Source of the DNA: Candidatus Solibacter usitatus
GTDB taxonomy: Bacteria > Acidobacteriota > Terriglobia > Bryobacterales > Bryobacteraceae
Length of the DNA stretch: 64,000 bases
NCBI GenBank assembly: GCA_016213245.1
Contig: JACRBC010000055.1
Span: 19,265-83,264, forward strand
Direction: 5' to 3'
Of this stretch, positions 47,870 through 57,633 are shown piece after piece. Positions within the stretch are counted from its first letter, which is position 1; every line of letters starts with the position of its first letter. Under the pieces are notes generated by a model, which was not told where the DNA came from, made no database searches, and saw nothing but the letters and a program-made list of their open reading frames with translations. A program made the translations under genes and the position numbers.

Positions 47870-48760
47870 ATGTGGTCCAGGATAGTTGCGGGCATTGTAT
47901 TGGGCGGCCTGATGGCAGGGCTGGCGGTGTGGCTGGTTAGACCGGCGCCGGTTCCGGAGGTGAAAGTCATCGTGCCGGCGGCGCCGGCGCCAAGGCTGGA
48001 GGCCCCATCGGCTGCGCCGGCCGCGACCGAGCCGGCGGCGATTCCGGTTCCGGCGAAGAAAGCGGCAAGCCGGGGAAAGGTGGAGGTGGCCAAGGCGGTG
48101 GCTGAGCCGGTGGTGGCGGCTGCGGTTGTGCCGCCGGCAGCGGCGGCTCCGGTTCCGCAGCCCGAGGCGGCAATGGAGGTGCGGGCCGCGCCGGCGGCAG
48201 TGGCCCAGCCGGCGGCGAAGCCCGTTCGCCAGCCGCAGACCGCCACGATACCGGCGGGGACGCTGATCACGGTGCGGCTGCGGGACGGATTGAGCTCGAG
48301 GTCGGCGCAGGACGGCACGAACTTCAGCGCGACGCTGGATCATCCGCTGATCGTGGACGGGATGGTGATTTCCGAGCGTGGGACGGAGCAGCGGGGCAGG
48401 GTGGTGGAGGTGGCGCGGGCGGGGCGGGTGAAAGGGCGGTCCGTGCTGGCGCTGGAACTGATCGAGCTGAACACCGCGGACGGGCAAAAAGTGGATATCC
48501 GGACCGAGGCTGTGCGAAAGGAAGAAGAGAGCGGTGTGAAGGACGACGCCAAGCGGGCGGCCGTGGCGGCGGGCATCGGGGCGGCGATTGGGGCGATTTT
48601 CGGCGGCGGCAAGGGGGCGGCGATCGGGGCGGGCGCGGGGGGCGCCGCGGGTGCGGGCGCGGCCGTGCTGACCAGGGGGAAGGACGTGGAGCTGCCGAGC
48701 GAGACGCGGCTGACGTTCCGGCTGAAGGAGCCGGTGGTGCTGACGGAGAAGATCGACTGA
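47870..48760 (+). CDS. Hypothetical protein with Ala/Pro-rich linker and glycine-zipper segment
   Basis: N-terminal TM; IPAGTLITVRLRDGLSSRSAQDGTNFSATLD; AAGIGAAIGAIFGGGKGAAIGAGAGGAAGAGAAV. Confidence 0.7.
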   Translation: MWSRIVAGIVLGGLMAGLAVWLVRPAPVPEVKVIVPAAPAPRLEAPSAAPAATEPAAIPVPAKKAASRGKVEVAKAVAEPVVAAAVVPPAAAAPVPQPEAAMEVRAAPAAVAQPAAKPVRQPQTATIPAGTLITVRLRDGLSSRSAQDGTNFSATLDHPLIVDGMVISERGTEQRGRVVEVARAGRVKGRSVLALELIELNTADGQKVDIRTEAVRKEEESGVKDDAKRAAVAAGIGAAIGAIFGGGKGAAIGAGAGGAAGAGAAVLTRGKDVELPSETRLTFRLKEPVVLTEKID

Positions 48761-48835
48761 TTCGCGCCGGAGGTGGCGGACATTGCTCCCGGGCGCGGAA
48801 ACCGATATCGTGTTCGACGAAGGAGTCGATTCGTC

Positions 48836-50167
48836 ATGCCGAACATATCCAATGCCTGGCCCAGCCGCCGGGCGCTGCTCTCCGCCGCTTCCGCGTTCAC
48901 CATCGTGAGGCCGGAACTGGTGCGAGGCCAGGGGAAAGAGAGATTGCGCGCCGGCATTATCGGCTGCGGCGGGCGCGGCACGCAGGCCGTCACGGACATG
49001 CTGACGGGCACGGAGAACGTCGAGCTGGTGGCCATGGCCGACGTGTTCGAAGACAAGCTGGAAGGCTCTTTGAAGCGGCTGAGGGACCCGGGCGTGGTGA
49101 AGCGTTACGTGGGGACGCCGGTGATGCGCAAGGGGCAGATCCAGGAGATGACGGCCGAGGACCTGGCCAAGGAGTTTGCCGAGCGGGTGAAGGTGGAGCC
49201 GGACAAGCACTTCGTGGGTTTCGACGCGTTTGACAAGCTGATCAAGTCCGATGTGGACATCGTGATGCTGACGACGCCGCCGGGCTACCGCCCGCAACAC
49301 TTCGAGGCGGCGGTGAACGCAGGCAAGCACGTATTTACGGAGAAGCCGATCGCCACCGACCCGGTGGGCTGCCGGCGGTTCATGGCGGCGGCCAAGCTGG
49401 CCGAGCAGAAGAAGCTGACGGTGGTCTCCGGCGCGCAGCGGCACGCGCAGAAGAACTACATCGAGACGGTGGCGAAGATCAAGGCGGGGGCCATCGGCGA
49501 CATCCGCGCCTGCTATTCGAAGTACCTTTCGGGGCCGGTGTTCCACGCGCAGGGGCGCGACGAGAAGTGGGGCGACATGGAGTGGCAGCACCGCAACTGG
49601 TACTCGTTTGTGTGGATCTGCGGCGACCAGATCGTGGAGCAGCATTTCCACAACATCGACTTCATCAACTGGGTGATGGGGGGCCATCCGGTGAAGGTGG
49701 TGGCCTCCGGCGGAATTTCGTGGCGCAAGGGCAAGGAGCTGTACGGCAACATTTACGACCACATGGCGTCGGATTTTGAATACGCCAACGGGGTGCGGTA
49801 TTCGTCGCACTGCCGGCAATACCCGAGGGGGGTGTTCAACGAGGTGTCGGACATGATTGTGGGGACCAAGGGGGCGTCGAACGGGCTGGACCTGTCGGCG
49901 GAGAAAGGCATCAACCCCTACGTGCAGGAGCACACCGACCTGGTGGACTCGATCCGCGGGACGGGGCCGTACCAGAACCAGGGGATGGCGATCGCCGAAT
50001 CGACCATGACGTGCATCATGGGCCGGGAGTCGGCCTACTCAGGGACGATGGTGACGTGGGACCAGATCATGGCGTCGCAGTTGGATTTGCAGCCGAAGGC
50101 GTTCGACTACAAGCTGCAGATGGCGCCGCCGGAGCTGCCGGAGCCGGGCAAGTACAAGCTGGTGTGA
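48836..50167 (+). CDS. Gfo/Idh/MocA family oxidoreductase, Tat-type N-terminus
   Basis: SRRALLSAASAF; RAGIIGCGGRGTQAVTDML; GKHVFTEKPIATDPVGCRRFM. Confidence 0.9.
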   Translation: MPNISNAWPSRRALLSAASAFTIVRPELVRGQGKERLRAGIIGCGGRGTQAVTDMLTGTENVELVAMADVFEDKLEGSLKRLRDPGVVKRYVGTPVMRKGQIQEMTAEDLAKEFAERVKVEPDKHFVGFDAFDKLIKSDVDIVMLTTPPGYRPQHFEAAVNAGKHVFTEKPIATDPVGCRRFMAAAKLAEQKKLTVVSGAQRHAQKNYIETVAKIKAGAIGDIRACYSKYLSGPVFHAQGRDEKWGDMEWQHRNWYSFVWICGDQIVEQHFHNIDFINWVMGGHPVKVVASGGISWRKGKELYGNIYDHMASDFEYANGVRYSSHCRQYPRGVFNEVSDMIVGTKGASNGLDLSAEKGINPYVQEHTDLVDSIRGTGPYQNQGMAIAESTMTCIMGRESAYSGTMVTWDQIMASQLDLQPKAFDYKLQMAPPELPEPGKYKLV

Positions 50168-50172
50168 GTGGT

Positions 50173-50189
50173 GATGTATACTATACATC
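50173..50189. promoter_or_regulatory. Perfect palindrome GATGTATA-C-TATACATC abutting antitoxin start codon; likely operator/-10 region
   Basis: 8-bp arms with 1-bp spacer ending one base before GTG at 50190. Confidence 0.7.
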
Positions 50190-50447
50190 GTGAAGCGCAC
50201 GCAGCTTTATCTCGACGATGACCTCTGGAACGCGCTGCACGCGCAGGCGCTCAGCCAGTCCACAACAATGTCCGAACTGGTGAGGCAGGCCGTGCGGGAG
50301 CGCTACCTTGGCAACGCGGATGAGCGCAGGAGGGCGATGGAGGCCTTCGTGGGTATCCGAAAGGACCGGGACGATCTGCCCGAAACTGAGGAGTATGTGC
50401 GAGGACTCCGCAGGGGAGAGCGGTTGGAGAGGCTGCTGCAGAAGTGA
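50190..50447 (+). CDS. Ribbon-helix-helix antitoxin (VapB/CopG type)
   Basis: KRTQLYLDDDLWNALHAQALSQSTTMSELVRQAVRERYL; GTG start; followed by overlapping PIN gene. Confidence 0.85.
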   Translation: MKRTQLYLDDDLWNALHAQALSQSTTMSELVRQAVRERYLGNADERRRAMEAFVGIRKDRDDLPETEEYVRGLRRGERLERLLQK

Positions 50448-50818
50448 CGATCCTGGTCGATTCCGACATTCTGATCGAGGTGTCGCGCGGCAGGGATCGG
50501 GCGATCGTCGCCAGATGGTTGGATTTGGGATTGTCCGAGGATCTGGTGCTGTGCACGCCAGTGAGTGTGGCCGAACTGTGGGCGGGTGTGCGGCCGAGCG
50601 AACACGAGGCGCTCGCCGAGTTGTTCCGGACGCTGATCTGCGTTCCGCTCGACGCTGAAGCCGGCCGCCAGGCGGGCGAGTACGTGAGGCAATATCGCAA
50701 GAGCCACGGAATGGAACTGGGCGACGCGTTGATTGCTGCCGCGGCGGTGCGTAATCGGGCCGCTTTGTGGACTCGCAATCGAAAGCACTACCCGATGAAG
50801 GATGTGGTCTTCTACTGA
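50444..50818 (+). CDS. PIN-domain toxin (VapC family)
   Basis: TILVDSDILIEVSRG, VSVAELWAGVR, HGMELGDALIAAAAVRNRAALWTRNRKHYP; GTG start overlapping antitoxin stop. Confidence 0.9.
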   Translation: MTILVDSDILIEVSRGRDRAIVARWLDLGLSEDLVLCTPVSVAELWAGVRPSEHEALAELFRTLICVPLDAEAGRQAGEYVRQYRKSHGMELGDALIAAAAVRNRAALWTRNRKHYPMKDVVFY

Positions 50819-50853
50819 AGACCTCGCGCCGGTCGTCCAGTCGCCGTGCGGCG

Positions 50854-52011
50854 TCAGCGCGCCGGTGCGGCGGGGCTCCAGAATTTCCAGGCGACGGCGA
50901 TGGTGAGGAGTTGGACGGCGGCGATGAGGGCGACGCAAGCGGTCCAGCCGCCCCAGGTCCAGAGGAGGCCGGGAAGGGCGGCGCCGGCGCTGCCGCCGGT
51001 GTAATAGAACATGACGTAGAGGCCGACGGCGGCGGCTTTGCCTTCGGTGGAGACCTTGCCGATGTAGCTGGTGGCGGCCGACTGGGCGACGAAGACGCCG
51101 GTGCAGATGAGGGTGAGGCCGGCCATGACGGCGAGCAGGGATGGGATGAGAGTGAGGGCGCTGCCACCGATGCCGGCGGAGAAGGCCAGAACGATGGCGA
51201 TGCGGTTGCCGAGGCGGTCGATCCAATGTCCGGCGAATGGGGTGACGAGAGCGCCGACCAGGAAGACGCCGAAGACGAGGCCCAACTGGCTGGTATTGAG
51301 ATGGAAGGGCGCGGCGGCGAGGTGGAAGTTGACGTAGGTGAAGGCGGCCATCATCGCGAACAGGACGCAGAATCCGGCGGTGTAGGTGGCCAGCAGTTGA
51401 GGATTGCGGAGGTGGCGGAGGATGATGGGGCCGACCGGACGGGAGGCCGGTCCCACTACGAACCTGCGGCCGGGGGGTAGCCAGCGCCAGATGGCGAGGC
51501 CGCTGGCGAGATTGAGCACGCCAAGGACGGCAAAGGCCGTGCGCCAGGAGGCGTGGGTGGCGATGAAGGCGGACAGTGTGCGGCCGGTGAAGCCGCCGAG
51601 AACGGTGCCGGAGACGTAGGCGGCCATGGCGGCGCCGACGCCGTCGTGCCACTCCTCGTTGATGTAGGCCACGGTGACGGCGAAGATGCCGGGGGTGAGG
51701 ACGCCCTGCAAGAAGCGCCAGAAGAGCAACTGGGAGTAGCCGGAGGAGGTGGCGGCGGCGAGCGTGGGGAGGGCCAGCAGGAGCGTGGCGGGGACGATGA
51801 TGTTCTTGCGGCCGAAGCGATCGGCCAGCAGCCCGACGAAGGGCGCGGCGAGCGCGACGGCCAGCGTGGGGACGCTGACCAGCAGGCCGGCGCGGGCGGC
51901 GCTGAGGCCGAACTCCCGGGCCAACGCGGGCAGAAGCGGCTGCGGGGCGTAGAGCACGAGGAAGGCGGAGAAGCCCGCCAGCACCACCGCCGCTTTGCGC
52001 CGCGCGTCCAT
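50854..52011 (-). CDS. MFS transporter
   Basis: 12-TM-like; LYAPQPLLPALAREFGLSAARAGLLVSVPTLAVALAAPFVGLLADRFGRKNII. Confidence 0.9.
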   Translation of the reverse strand: MDARRKAAVVLAGFSAFLVLYAPQPLLPALAREFGLSAARAGLLVSVPTLAVALAAPFVGLLADRFGRKNIIVPATLLLALPTLAAATSSGYSQLLFWRFLQGVLTPGIFAVTVAYINEEWHDGVGAAMAAYVSGTVLGGFTGRTLSAFIATHASWRTAFAVLGVLNLASGLAIWRWLPPGRRFVVGPASRPVGPIILRHLRNPQLLATYTAGFCVLFAMMAAFTYVNFHLAAAPFHLNTSQLGLVFGVFLVGALVTPFAGHWIDRLGNRIAIVLAFSAGIGGSALTLIPSLLAVMAGLTLICTGVFVAQSAATSYIGKVSTEGKAAAVGLYVMFYYTGGSAGAALPGLLWTWGGWTACVALIAAVQLLTIAVAWKFWSPAAPAR

Positions 52012-52079
52012 GGAGCACTATTGTCCCAGAGATCACACGGCAGTTTTCTCCAGGCGGCAACGGTGATAGGCTCACCTGC

Positions 52080-52643
52080 ATGAAGACGACGCGCCGATGT
52101 GCTCTGTTGCCGGTATTGGCCCTGCTTTCACTGCCGCTGGCGGCGCAATGGGACGACGGGCCGGGCGAAGTTCCCTACGTGCCGACGCCGCAAGCGGTGG
52201 TGAATGCGATGCTGAAGCTCGCCGGGGTGGCCAAGGGCGAAGTGATGTACGACCTGGGGTGCGGCGACGGCCGCATCGTGATTACCGCGGCGAAGGAGCA
52301 CGGCGCGCACGGCACGGGCGTGGACATCAATCCCGAACGCATCAAGGAAGCGGAAGACAACGCGCGCAAGGCCGGGGTCGAGAAGCGGGTGAAGTTCATC
52401 GAGAAGAACCTGTTCGAAGCCGACTTTCACGACGCCGACGTGGTGACGCTCTACCTGCTGCCGGACGTCAATCTGCGTTTGCGGCCGAGGCTGCTGAAGC
52501 AGTTGAAGGTGGGGGCGAGGATTGTCTCGCACAGCTTCAACATGGCCGAATGGGAGCCGGACCAGAAGATCGAGGCCGAGGGCCGCAGCCTGTACCTGTG
52601 GAAGGTGACGGAGAAGGCCAAGCAGCAGTACGGCGGGGAGTGA
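52080..52643 (+). CDS. Exported class I SAM-dependent methyltransferase
   Basis: Signal-like N-terminus; VMYDLGCGDGRIVITAAKEHGAHGTGVDINPERIKEAEDNARKAG. Confidence 0.87.
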   Translation: MKTTRRCALLPVLALLSLPLAAQWDDGPGEVPYVPTPQAVVNAMLKLAGVAKGEVMYDLGCGDGRIVITAAKEHGAHGTGVDINPERIKEAEDNARKAGVEKRVKFIEKNLFEADFHDADVVTLYLLPDVNLRLRPRLLKQLKVGARIVSHSFNMAEWEPDQKIEAEGRSLYLWKVTEKAKQQYGGE

Positions 52644-52688
52644 GGCGGCGGCCAGGGGCGGGCGGATGCGCATATACTGGACAGACCT

Positions 52689-54020
52689 ATGGACCGCCGA
52701 CAGTTTCTCTCCACCTCCGCGGCGTCGTTTGCCGCTCCATATTTCGCCCGCGCCGCGGGAAAACCGAAGCGGGTTGGGCTGATCGGATCGGGCTGGTACG
52801 GCAAGAGCGACCTGCTGCGGCTGATCCAGGTGGAGCCGGTGGAGGTGGTGTCGCTGTGCGACGTGGACTCGCGGATGCTGAGCCGGGCGGCGGAGATCGT
52901 CGCCGGGAGGCAGGCATCGAAGAAGCAGCCGCGGATGTTCAAGGACTACCGCGAGATGCTGAAGGAAAAAGACCTGGACCTGTGCCTGATCGCCACGCCG
53001 GACCACTGGCACGCGCTGGCGGCGATTGAGGCGATGAAGGCGGGCGCGGACCTGTACCTGCAAAAGCCGATCTCGGTGGACGTGCGGGAGGGGCAGGCGA
53101 TCCTGGCGGCGGCGCGCAAGTACAAGCGGGTGGTGCAGGTGGGGACGCAGCGGCGATCGACGCCGCACCTGATCGAGGCGCGGGACCGCTTCATCCGGGA
53201 GGGCAAGCTGGGCAAGATCGCCTACGTCGAGGTCTACTGCTACTACCAGATGCGGTCGCGCGACACCTCGGCGCCGGTGGCGCCGCCGGCGTACCTGGAC
53301 TACGAGATGTGGACCGGGCCGGCGCCGATGCGGCCCTATCTGAAGACCATGCACCCGCGGAGCTGGCGGGCGTTCATGGAGTACGGCAACGGGATCATGG
53401 GCGACATGTGCATCCACATGTACGACATGGTGCGGTGGATGCTGGAGCTAGGCTGGCCGGCGCGGGTAAGTTCCGAGGGCGGCATCCTGGTGGACAAGGC
53501 GAGCAACTCCAACATCAGCGACACGCAGACGGCGATCTTCGACCACCCGGAGGTGAAAGTGGTGTGGACGCACCGCACGTGGGGGCAGCCGCCGGATCCG
53601 AAGTATCCGTGGGGGGCGACGTTCTACGGCGATAAGGGAATGTTAAAGGCCAGCGTCATGGGCTACGACTTCATCCCGGCCGAGGGCGAGGCGGTGCACA
53701 AGGACGTCACCTACGAGTTCGAGCAGTATCCGGAGGACCGAACCGAGCAGGACCTGGAGCGGCACGTGGCGCCGGCCATCCGCGGGCACATGCGCGACCT
53801 GCTGGCCTGCCACGAATCGCGCAACAAGCCGGTAGCCGACATCGAGCAGGGGCACATCTCGACGGCGAGCTGCATCCTGGCCAACCTGTCGATGAAGCTG
53901 GGGCGGACGCTCCAGTGGGACGCGGCCCAGGGCGAGGTGGTGAACGACGCCGAGGCCAACCGGCTGCTGGCGAGGCCGTACCGCAAGCCGTGGGTGCATC
54001 CGGACACGAAGTTGGTCTGA
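52689..54020 (+). CDS. Gfo/Idh/MocA family oxidoreductase, Tat-type N-terminus
   Basis: MDRRQFLSTSAASFAAPYFARA; RVGLIGSGWYGKSDLLRL; ADLYLQKPISVDVREGQAIL. Confidence 0.9.
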   Translation: MDRRQFLSTSAASFAAPYFARAAGKPKRVGLIGSGWYGKSDLLRLIQVEPVEVVSLCDVDSRMLSRAAEIVAGRQASKKQPRMFKDYREMLKEKDLDLCLIATPDHWHALAAIEAMKAGADLYLQKPISVDVREGQAILAAARKYKRVVQVGTQRRSTPHLIEARDRFIREGKLGKIAYVEVYCYYQMRSRDTSAPVAPPAYLDYEMWTGPAPMRPYLKTMHPRSWRAFMEYGNGIMGDMCIHMYDMVRWMLELGWPARVSSEGGILVDKASNSNISDTQTAIFDHPEVKVVWTHRTWGQPPDPKYPWGATFYGDKGMLKASVMGYDFIPAEGEAVHKDVTYEFEQYPEDRTEQDLERHVAPAIRGHMRDLLACHESRNKPVADIEQGHISTASCILANLSMKLGRTLQWDAAQGEVVNDAEANRLLARPYRKPWVHPDTKLV

Positions 54021-54078
54021 CGCCGGCGCCCGGCTGACCCCACGCCGCTACAGCCGCCCCGCGGGAGGCTGCTGTACC

Positions 54079-57000
54079 ATGGAATTACTCCCCCGCATGC
54101 ACAACTGGCAAGACCGCCAAAAGGCCCTGCTTGAGGCCCTCGACGCCCGAGTTCTCGTCCTGGACGGGGCGATGGGCACGATGCTGCAACAGCGCAACCC
54201 CACCATCCAGGATTGGGGAGGGCCGGGCTTTGAGAACTGCTCGGAGAACCTGCTGTTCACGCATCCGGAATGGATCAGGGACGTGCACAGCGCCTATTTT
54301 GAAGCCGGCGCCGACATGGTGGAGACCAACTCGTTCGGCGGCCATCCGGTCACCCTGGCCGAATTCGGCTTGGAGGATCGCTGGCACGAGGTGAACGCCA
54401 CCTCCGCACGGTTGGCGCGGGAGGCGGCTGCGGAGCACGACCGTCCGGGGCGCCTGCGTTTTGTGGCCGGATCGATGGGGCCGACGACGAAGGCGATCAC
54501 GGTGACCGGCGGCGTGACATTCGAGGAGTTGAGCGAAGGCTACTACCGCCAGGCGCGGGGGTTGATCGACGGCGGCGCGGATCTGCTGCTGGTGGAGACC
54601 TGCCAGGATACGCGCAACGTCAAGGCGGCGCTGCTGGCGGTGGGACGGCTGGGGCGCGAATACGGCCGCGAGATTCCCGTGGTGGTCTCCGGGACCATCG
54701 AGCCGATGGGGTCGATGCTGGCCGGGCAGACGGCCGACGCGCTCTATGCATCCATTTCGCACGCCAACCTGCTGGCCGTGGGACTGAACTGCGCCACCGG
54801 TCCGGAGTTCATGACGGATCACATCCGGACGATGCATGAGATGGCGCAGACGCGCGTCTCGTGCTACCCGAACGCCGGGCTGCCGAATGAGGACGGCAAG
54901 TATGAGGAGACGCCCGATTCGCTGGCGCGGCAGTTGGAGAAGTTCGCCGCGCACGGCTGGCTGAACATCGTGGGGGGCTGCTGCGGCACGACGCCCGAGC
55001 ACATCCGCGCCATCGCCCAGATGGTGGAGGGCCGGCCGGCGCGGCGGGCGCCGCGGGCGAGCCACCGGGCGTACTACTCCGGCATCGAAGTGGTGGAGGC
55101 GGAGGAGTCCAACCGGCCGCTGATTGTCGGCGAGCGCACGAACGTGATCGGCTCGCGCGCCTTCAAGCAGCTCGTGACGGAGGAGAAGTGGGAGGAGGCG
55201 AGCGAGATCGCGCGGCGGCAGGTGCGCAACGGCGCGCACATCGTCGACGTCTGCCTGCAATCGTCGGACCGGGACGAGCTGAGCGACATTCCGCCGTTCT
55301 ACGAGAAGCTGATCCGCAAGATCAAGGCGCCGGTGATGATCGACACCACCGATCCGCGCGCGGTGGAGCTTTCGCTGAGTTACCTGCAGGGCAAGGCCAT
55401 CATCAACTCGGTGAACCTGGAGGACGGCGAGGAGAAGTTCGAGAAGATCTGCCCCATCGCGCGCGCCTACGGGGCGGCGCTGGTGGTGGGGACCATCGAC
55501 GAGGACCCGGTGCAGGCGCAGGCGTTTACGCGCGAGCGCAAGCTCGAGGTGGCGCAGCGCTCGGTGGAGCTGCTGCAAGGCAAGTACGGGATGGCGCCCG
55601 AGGAGCTGGTGCTGGACCCGCTGGTGTTCCCCTGCGCCACGGGCGATGAGAACTACATCGGCGGGGCGGTGGAGACGATTGAAGCCATCGGGCTGATCAA
55701 GCAACACATCCCGCACGTGAAGACCGTGCTGGGCGTCTCCAACGTCTCGTTCGGGCTGCCGGCAGCGGCGCGCGAGATCGTCAACTCGGTGTTCCTCTAC
55801 TACTGCACCAAGGCGGGGCTGGACCTGGCGATCGTGAACGCCGAGAAGCTGGAGCGATTCGCCTCCATTCCGGTGGAGGAGCGGCGGCTGGCCGAGCACC
55901 TGCTGTTCAACACGCCCGACGCGGAGAAGTTCCCCGGCGTGCCGGAGGACTGGCGGGAGCAGTCGCGCGAGGAACGCGCCGGCGTGAACCAGTTCAACAT
56001 CGCGGCGGTCTCCGATCATTTTCGTGGCGCGCAGGTGCGCGAGAAGAAGAAATCCGCCGAGCTTCCTTTGGACGAACGGTTGTCGAATTTCATCGTGGAG
56101 GGGAGCAAGGACGGGCTGGTCGAGGATCTGGAGCGCAAGCGCGCCGGGGGCGCCGCGCCGCTGGAGATCATCAACGGCCCGCTGATGGCGGGCATGGCCG
56201 AGGTGGGGCGGCTGTTCAACAACAACGAACTGATCGTGGCCGAGGTGCTGCAATCGGCCGAGGCGATGAAGGCCGCGGTGTCGCACCTGGAACGGTTCAT
56301 GCAGAAGTCCGAGACGGCCGCGCGCGGCAAGATCGTGCTGGCGACGGTGAAGGGCGACGTGCACGACATCGGCAAGAACCTGGTGGAGATCATCCTGTCC
56401 AACAACGGTTACGACGTGGTCAACCTGGGCATCAAGGTGCCGCCGGAGGAGCTGATCCAGGCGTTCCGGCGTCATCAGCCGGACGCCATCGGGCTTTCCG
56501 GGCTGCTGGTGAAGTCGGCGCAGCAGATGACGATTACCGGCGAGGACCTGCGCGAGGCGGGCATCGGCGTGCCGCTGCTGGTGGGCGGCGCGGCGCTGAG
56601 CGAGAAATTCACCATGGGCAGAATCGCGCCCGCCTACCGCGCGCCGACCTTTTACGCCAAGGACGCCATGACGGGGCTGCGGCTGCTGAACGAGATCATG
56701 GCCCCGGAGTCGCGCCAAGCGGTGCTGGCGGCGCACACGGTGGCCGAAAGCCCGGCGCCGGCGGGCGGCGCGGGCGCGGGTCCGCAGGCAAACACGAGCA
56801 CGGCGCGTTCACCCAAGGTGCGCGCGGACGTTCCGATTCCCGTTGCGCCTTACCTGGAGCGCAGAGTGCGCGAGGCGCCGCACCTGGCCGAGATCTGGTC
56901 CTACATCAATCCGTTCATGCTGTATGGGCGCCACCTGGGTTACCAGGGGAACTTTGAGAAGGCGCTGCACGAGCGCGAAGAGAAGGCGCTGTCGCTGTTT

Positions 57001-57633
57001 CACCAGATGGAAGAGGTGAAGAAGGCGGCCGCGGGCTTCATGAAAGTGCGAGCGGTGTGGCGCTACTTCGAAGCCGAGCGCGACGGCAACGACGTGAGGC
57101 TGTTCGAGCCCGGCGCGGCGCAGGCCGCGCACGTCTTTCGTTTCGGGAGGCAGGCCGCCGCAGACGGGCTGTGCCTGAGCGACTATGTCCTGGATCCGTC
57201 CGACGACGGGAGGCGCGACCAGATCGCGATCCTGGTGGTCACCGCCGGCGAGGGCGTGCGCGAGCGGAGCGAAGCCGCCAAACAGGCGGGCGAGTATTTC
57301 CAGGCGCACGCCTTGCAGGCGCTGGCCATTGAGAGCGCGGAGGGCGCGGCGGAGTGGCTGCACCGGCGCATCCGGGAGGACTGGGGATTCCCCGATCCGC
57401 CGTCGCTGACCATGCAGGAGCGCTTCACGTCGCGCTACCGGGGCAAGCGCTACAGCTTCGGCTATCCGGCGTGCCCGAACCTGGACGATCAACAGGGCAT
57501 CTGGAAGCTGCTGCGGCCGGAAGAGATCGGCGTGCATCTCACCGAGGGCATGATGATGGACCCGGAGGCAAGCGTCTCGGCGCTGGTCTTCCACCACCCG
57601 GACTGCGCCTACTTCGCGGCCGGCGCCGGGTAG
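54079..57633 (+). CDS. metH: Cobalamin-dependent methionine synthase
   Basis: LDGAMGTMLQQ, NIVGGCCGTTPEHI, VGERTNVIGSRAF, ATVKGDVHDIGKNLVEIIL (B12 binding), C-terminal activation domain FGYPACPNLDDQ. Confidence 0.96.
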   Translation: MELLPRMHNWQDRQKALLEALDARVLVLDGAMGTMLQQRNPTIQDWGGPGFENCSENLLFTHPEWIRDVHSAYFEAGADMVETNSFGGHPVTLAEFGLEDRWHEVNATSARLAREAAAEHDRPGRLRFVAGSMGPTTKAITVTGGVTFEELSEGYYRQARGLIDGGADLLLVETCQDTRNVKAALLAVGRLGREYGREIPVVVSGTIEPMGSMLAGQTADALYASISHANLLAVGLNCATGPEFMTDHIRTMHEMAQTRVSCYPNAGLPNEDGKYEETPDSLARQLEKFAAHGWLNIVGGCCGTTPEHIRAIAQMVEGRPARRAPRASHRAYYSGIEVVEAEESNRPLIVGERTNVIGSRAFKQLVTEEKWEEASEIARRQVRNGAHIVDVCLQSSDRDELSDIPPFYEKLIRKIKAPVMIDTTDPRAVELSLSYLQGKAIINSVNLEDGEEKFEKICPIARAYGAALVVGTIDEDPVQAQAFTRERKLEVAQRSVELLQGKYGMAPEELVLDPLVFPCATGDENYIGGAVETIEAIGLIKQHIPHVKTVLGVSNVSFGLPAAAREIVNSVFLYYCTKAGLDLAIVNAEKLERFASIPVEERRLAEHLLFNTPDAEKFPGVPEDWREQSREERAGVNQFNIAAVSDHFRGAQVREKKKSAELPLDERLSNFIVEGSKDGLVEDLERKRAGGAAPLEIINGPLMAGMAEVGRLFNNNELIVAEVLQSAEAMKAAVSHLERFMQKSETAARGKIVLATVKGDVHDIGKNLVEIILSNNGYDVVNLGIKVPPEELIQAFRRHQPDAIGLSGLLVKSAQQMTITGEDLREAGIGVPLLVGGAALSEKFTMGRIAPAYRAPTFYAKDAMTGLRLLNEIMAPESRQAVLAAHTVAESPAPAGGAGAGPQANTSTARSPKVRADVPIPVAPYLERRVREAPHLAEIWSYINPFMLYGRHLGYQGNFEKALHEREEKALSLFHQMEEVKKAAAGFMKVRAVWRYFEAERDGNDVRLFEPGAAQAAHVFRFGRQAAADGLCLSDYVLDPSDDGRRDQIAILVVTAGEGVRERSEAAKQAGEYFQAHALQALAIESAEGAAEWLHRRIREDWGFPDPPSLTMQERFTSRYRGKRYSFGYPACPNLDDQQGIWKLLRPEEIGVHLTEGMMMDPEASVSALVFHHPDCAYFAAGAG

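Noticed and set aside
47852-49933. 693-aa minus-strand ORF spanning the glycine-zipper and Gfo/Idh/MocA genes
   Set aside because: Crosses two supported plus-strand genes and is Arg/His-rich; spurious.
54021-54078. Possible cobalamin or SAH riboswitch before metH
   Set aside because: Only 58 bp of intergenic sequence and no recognisable consensus; contains just a small stem (tacagc...gctgta) and a ribosome binding site.
54085-56736. 883-aa minus-strand ORF opposite metH
   Set aside because: Shadow of metH with Arg/His/Leu-rich composition and no recognisable motifs.
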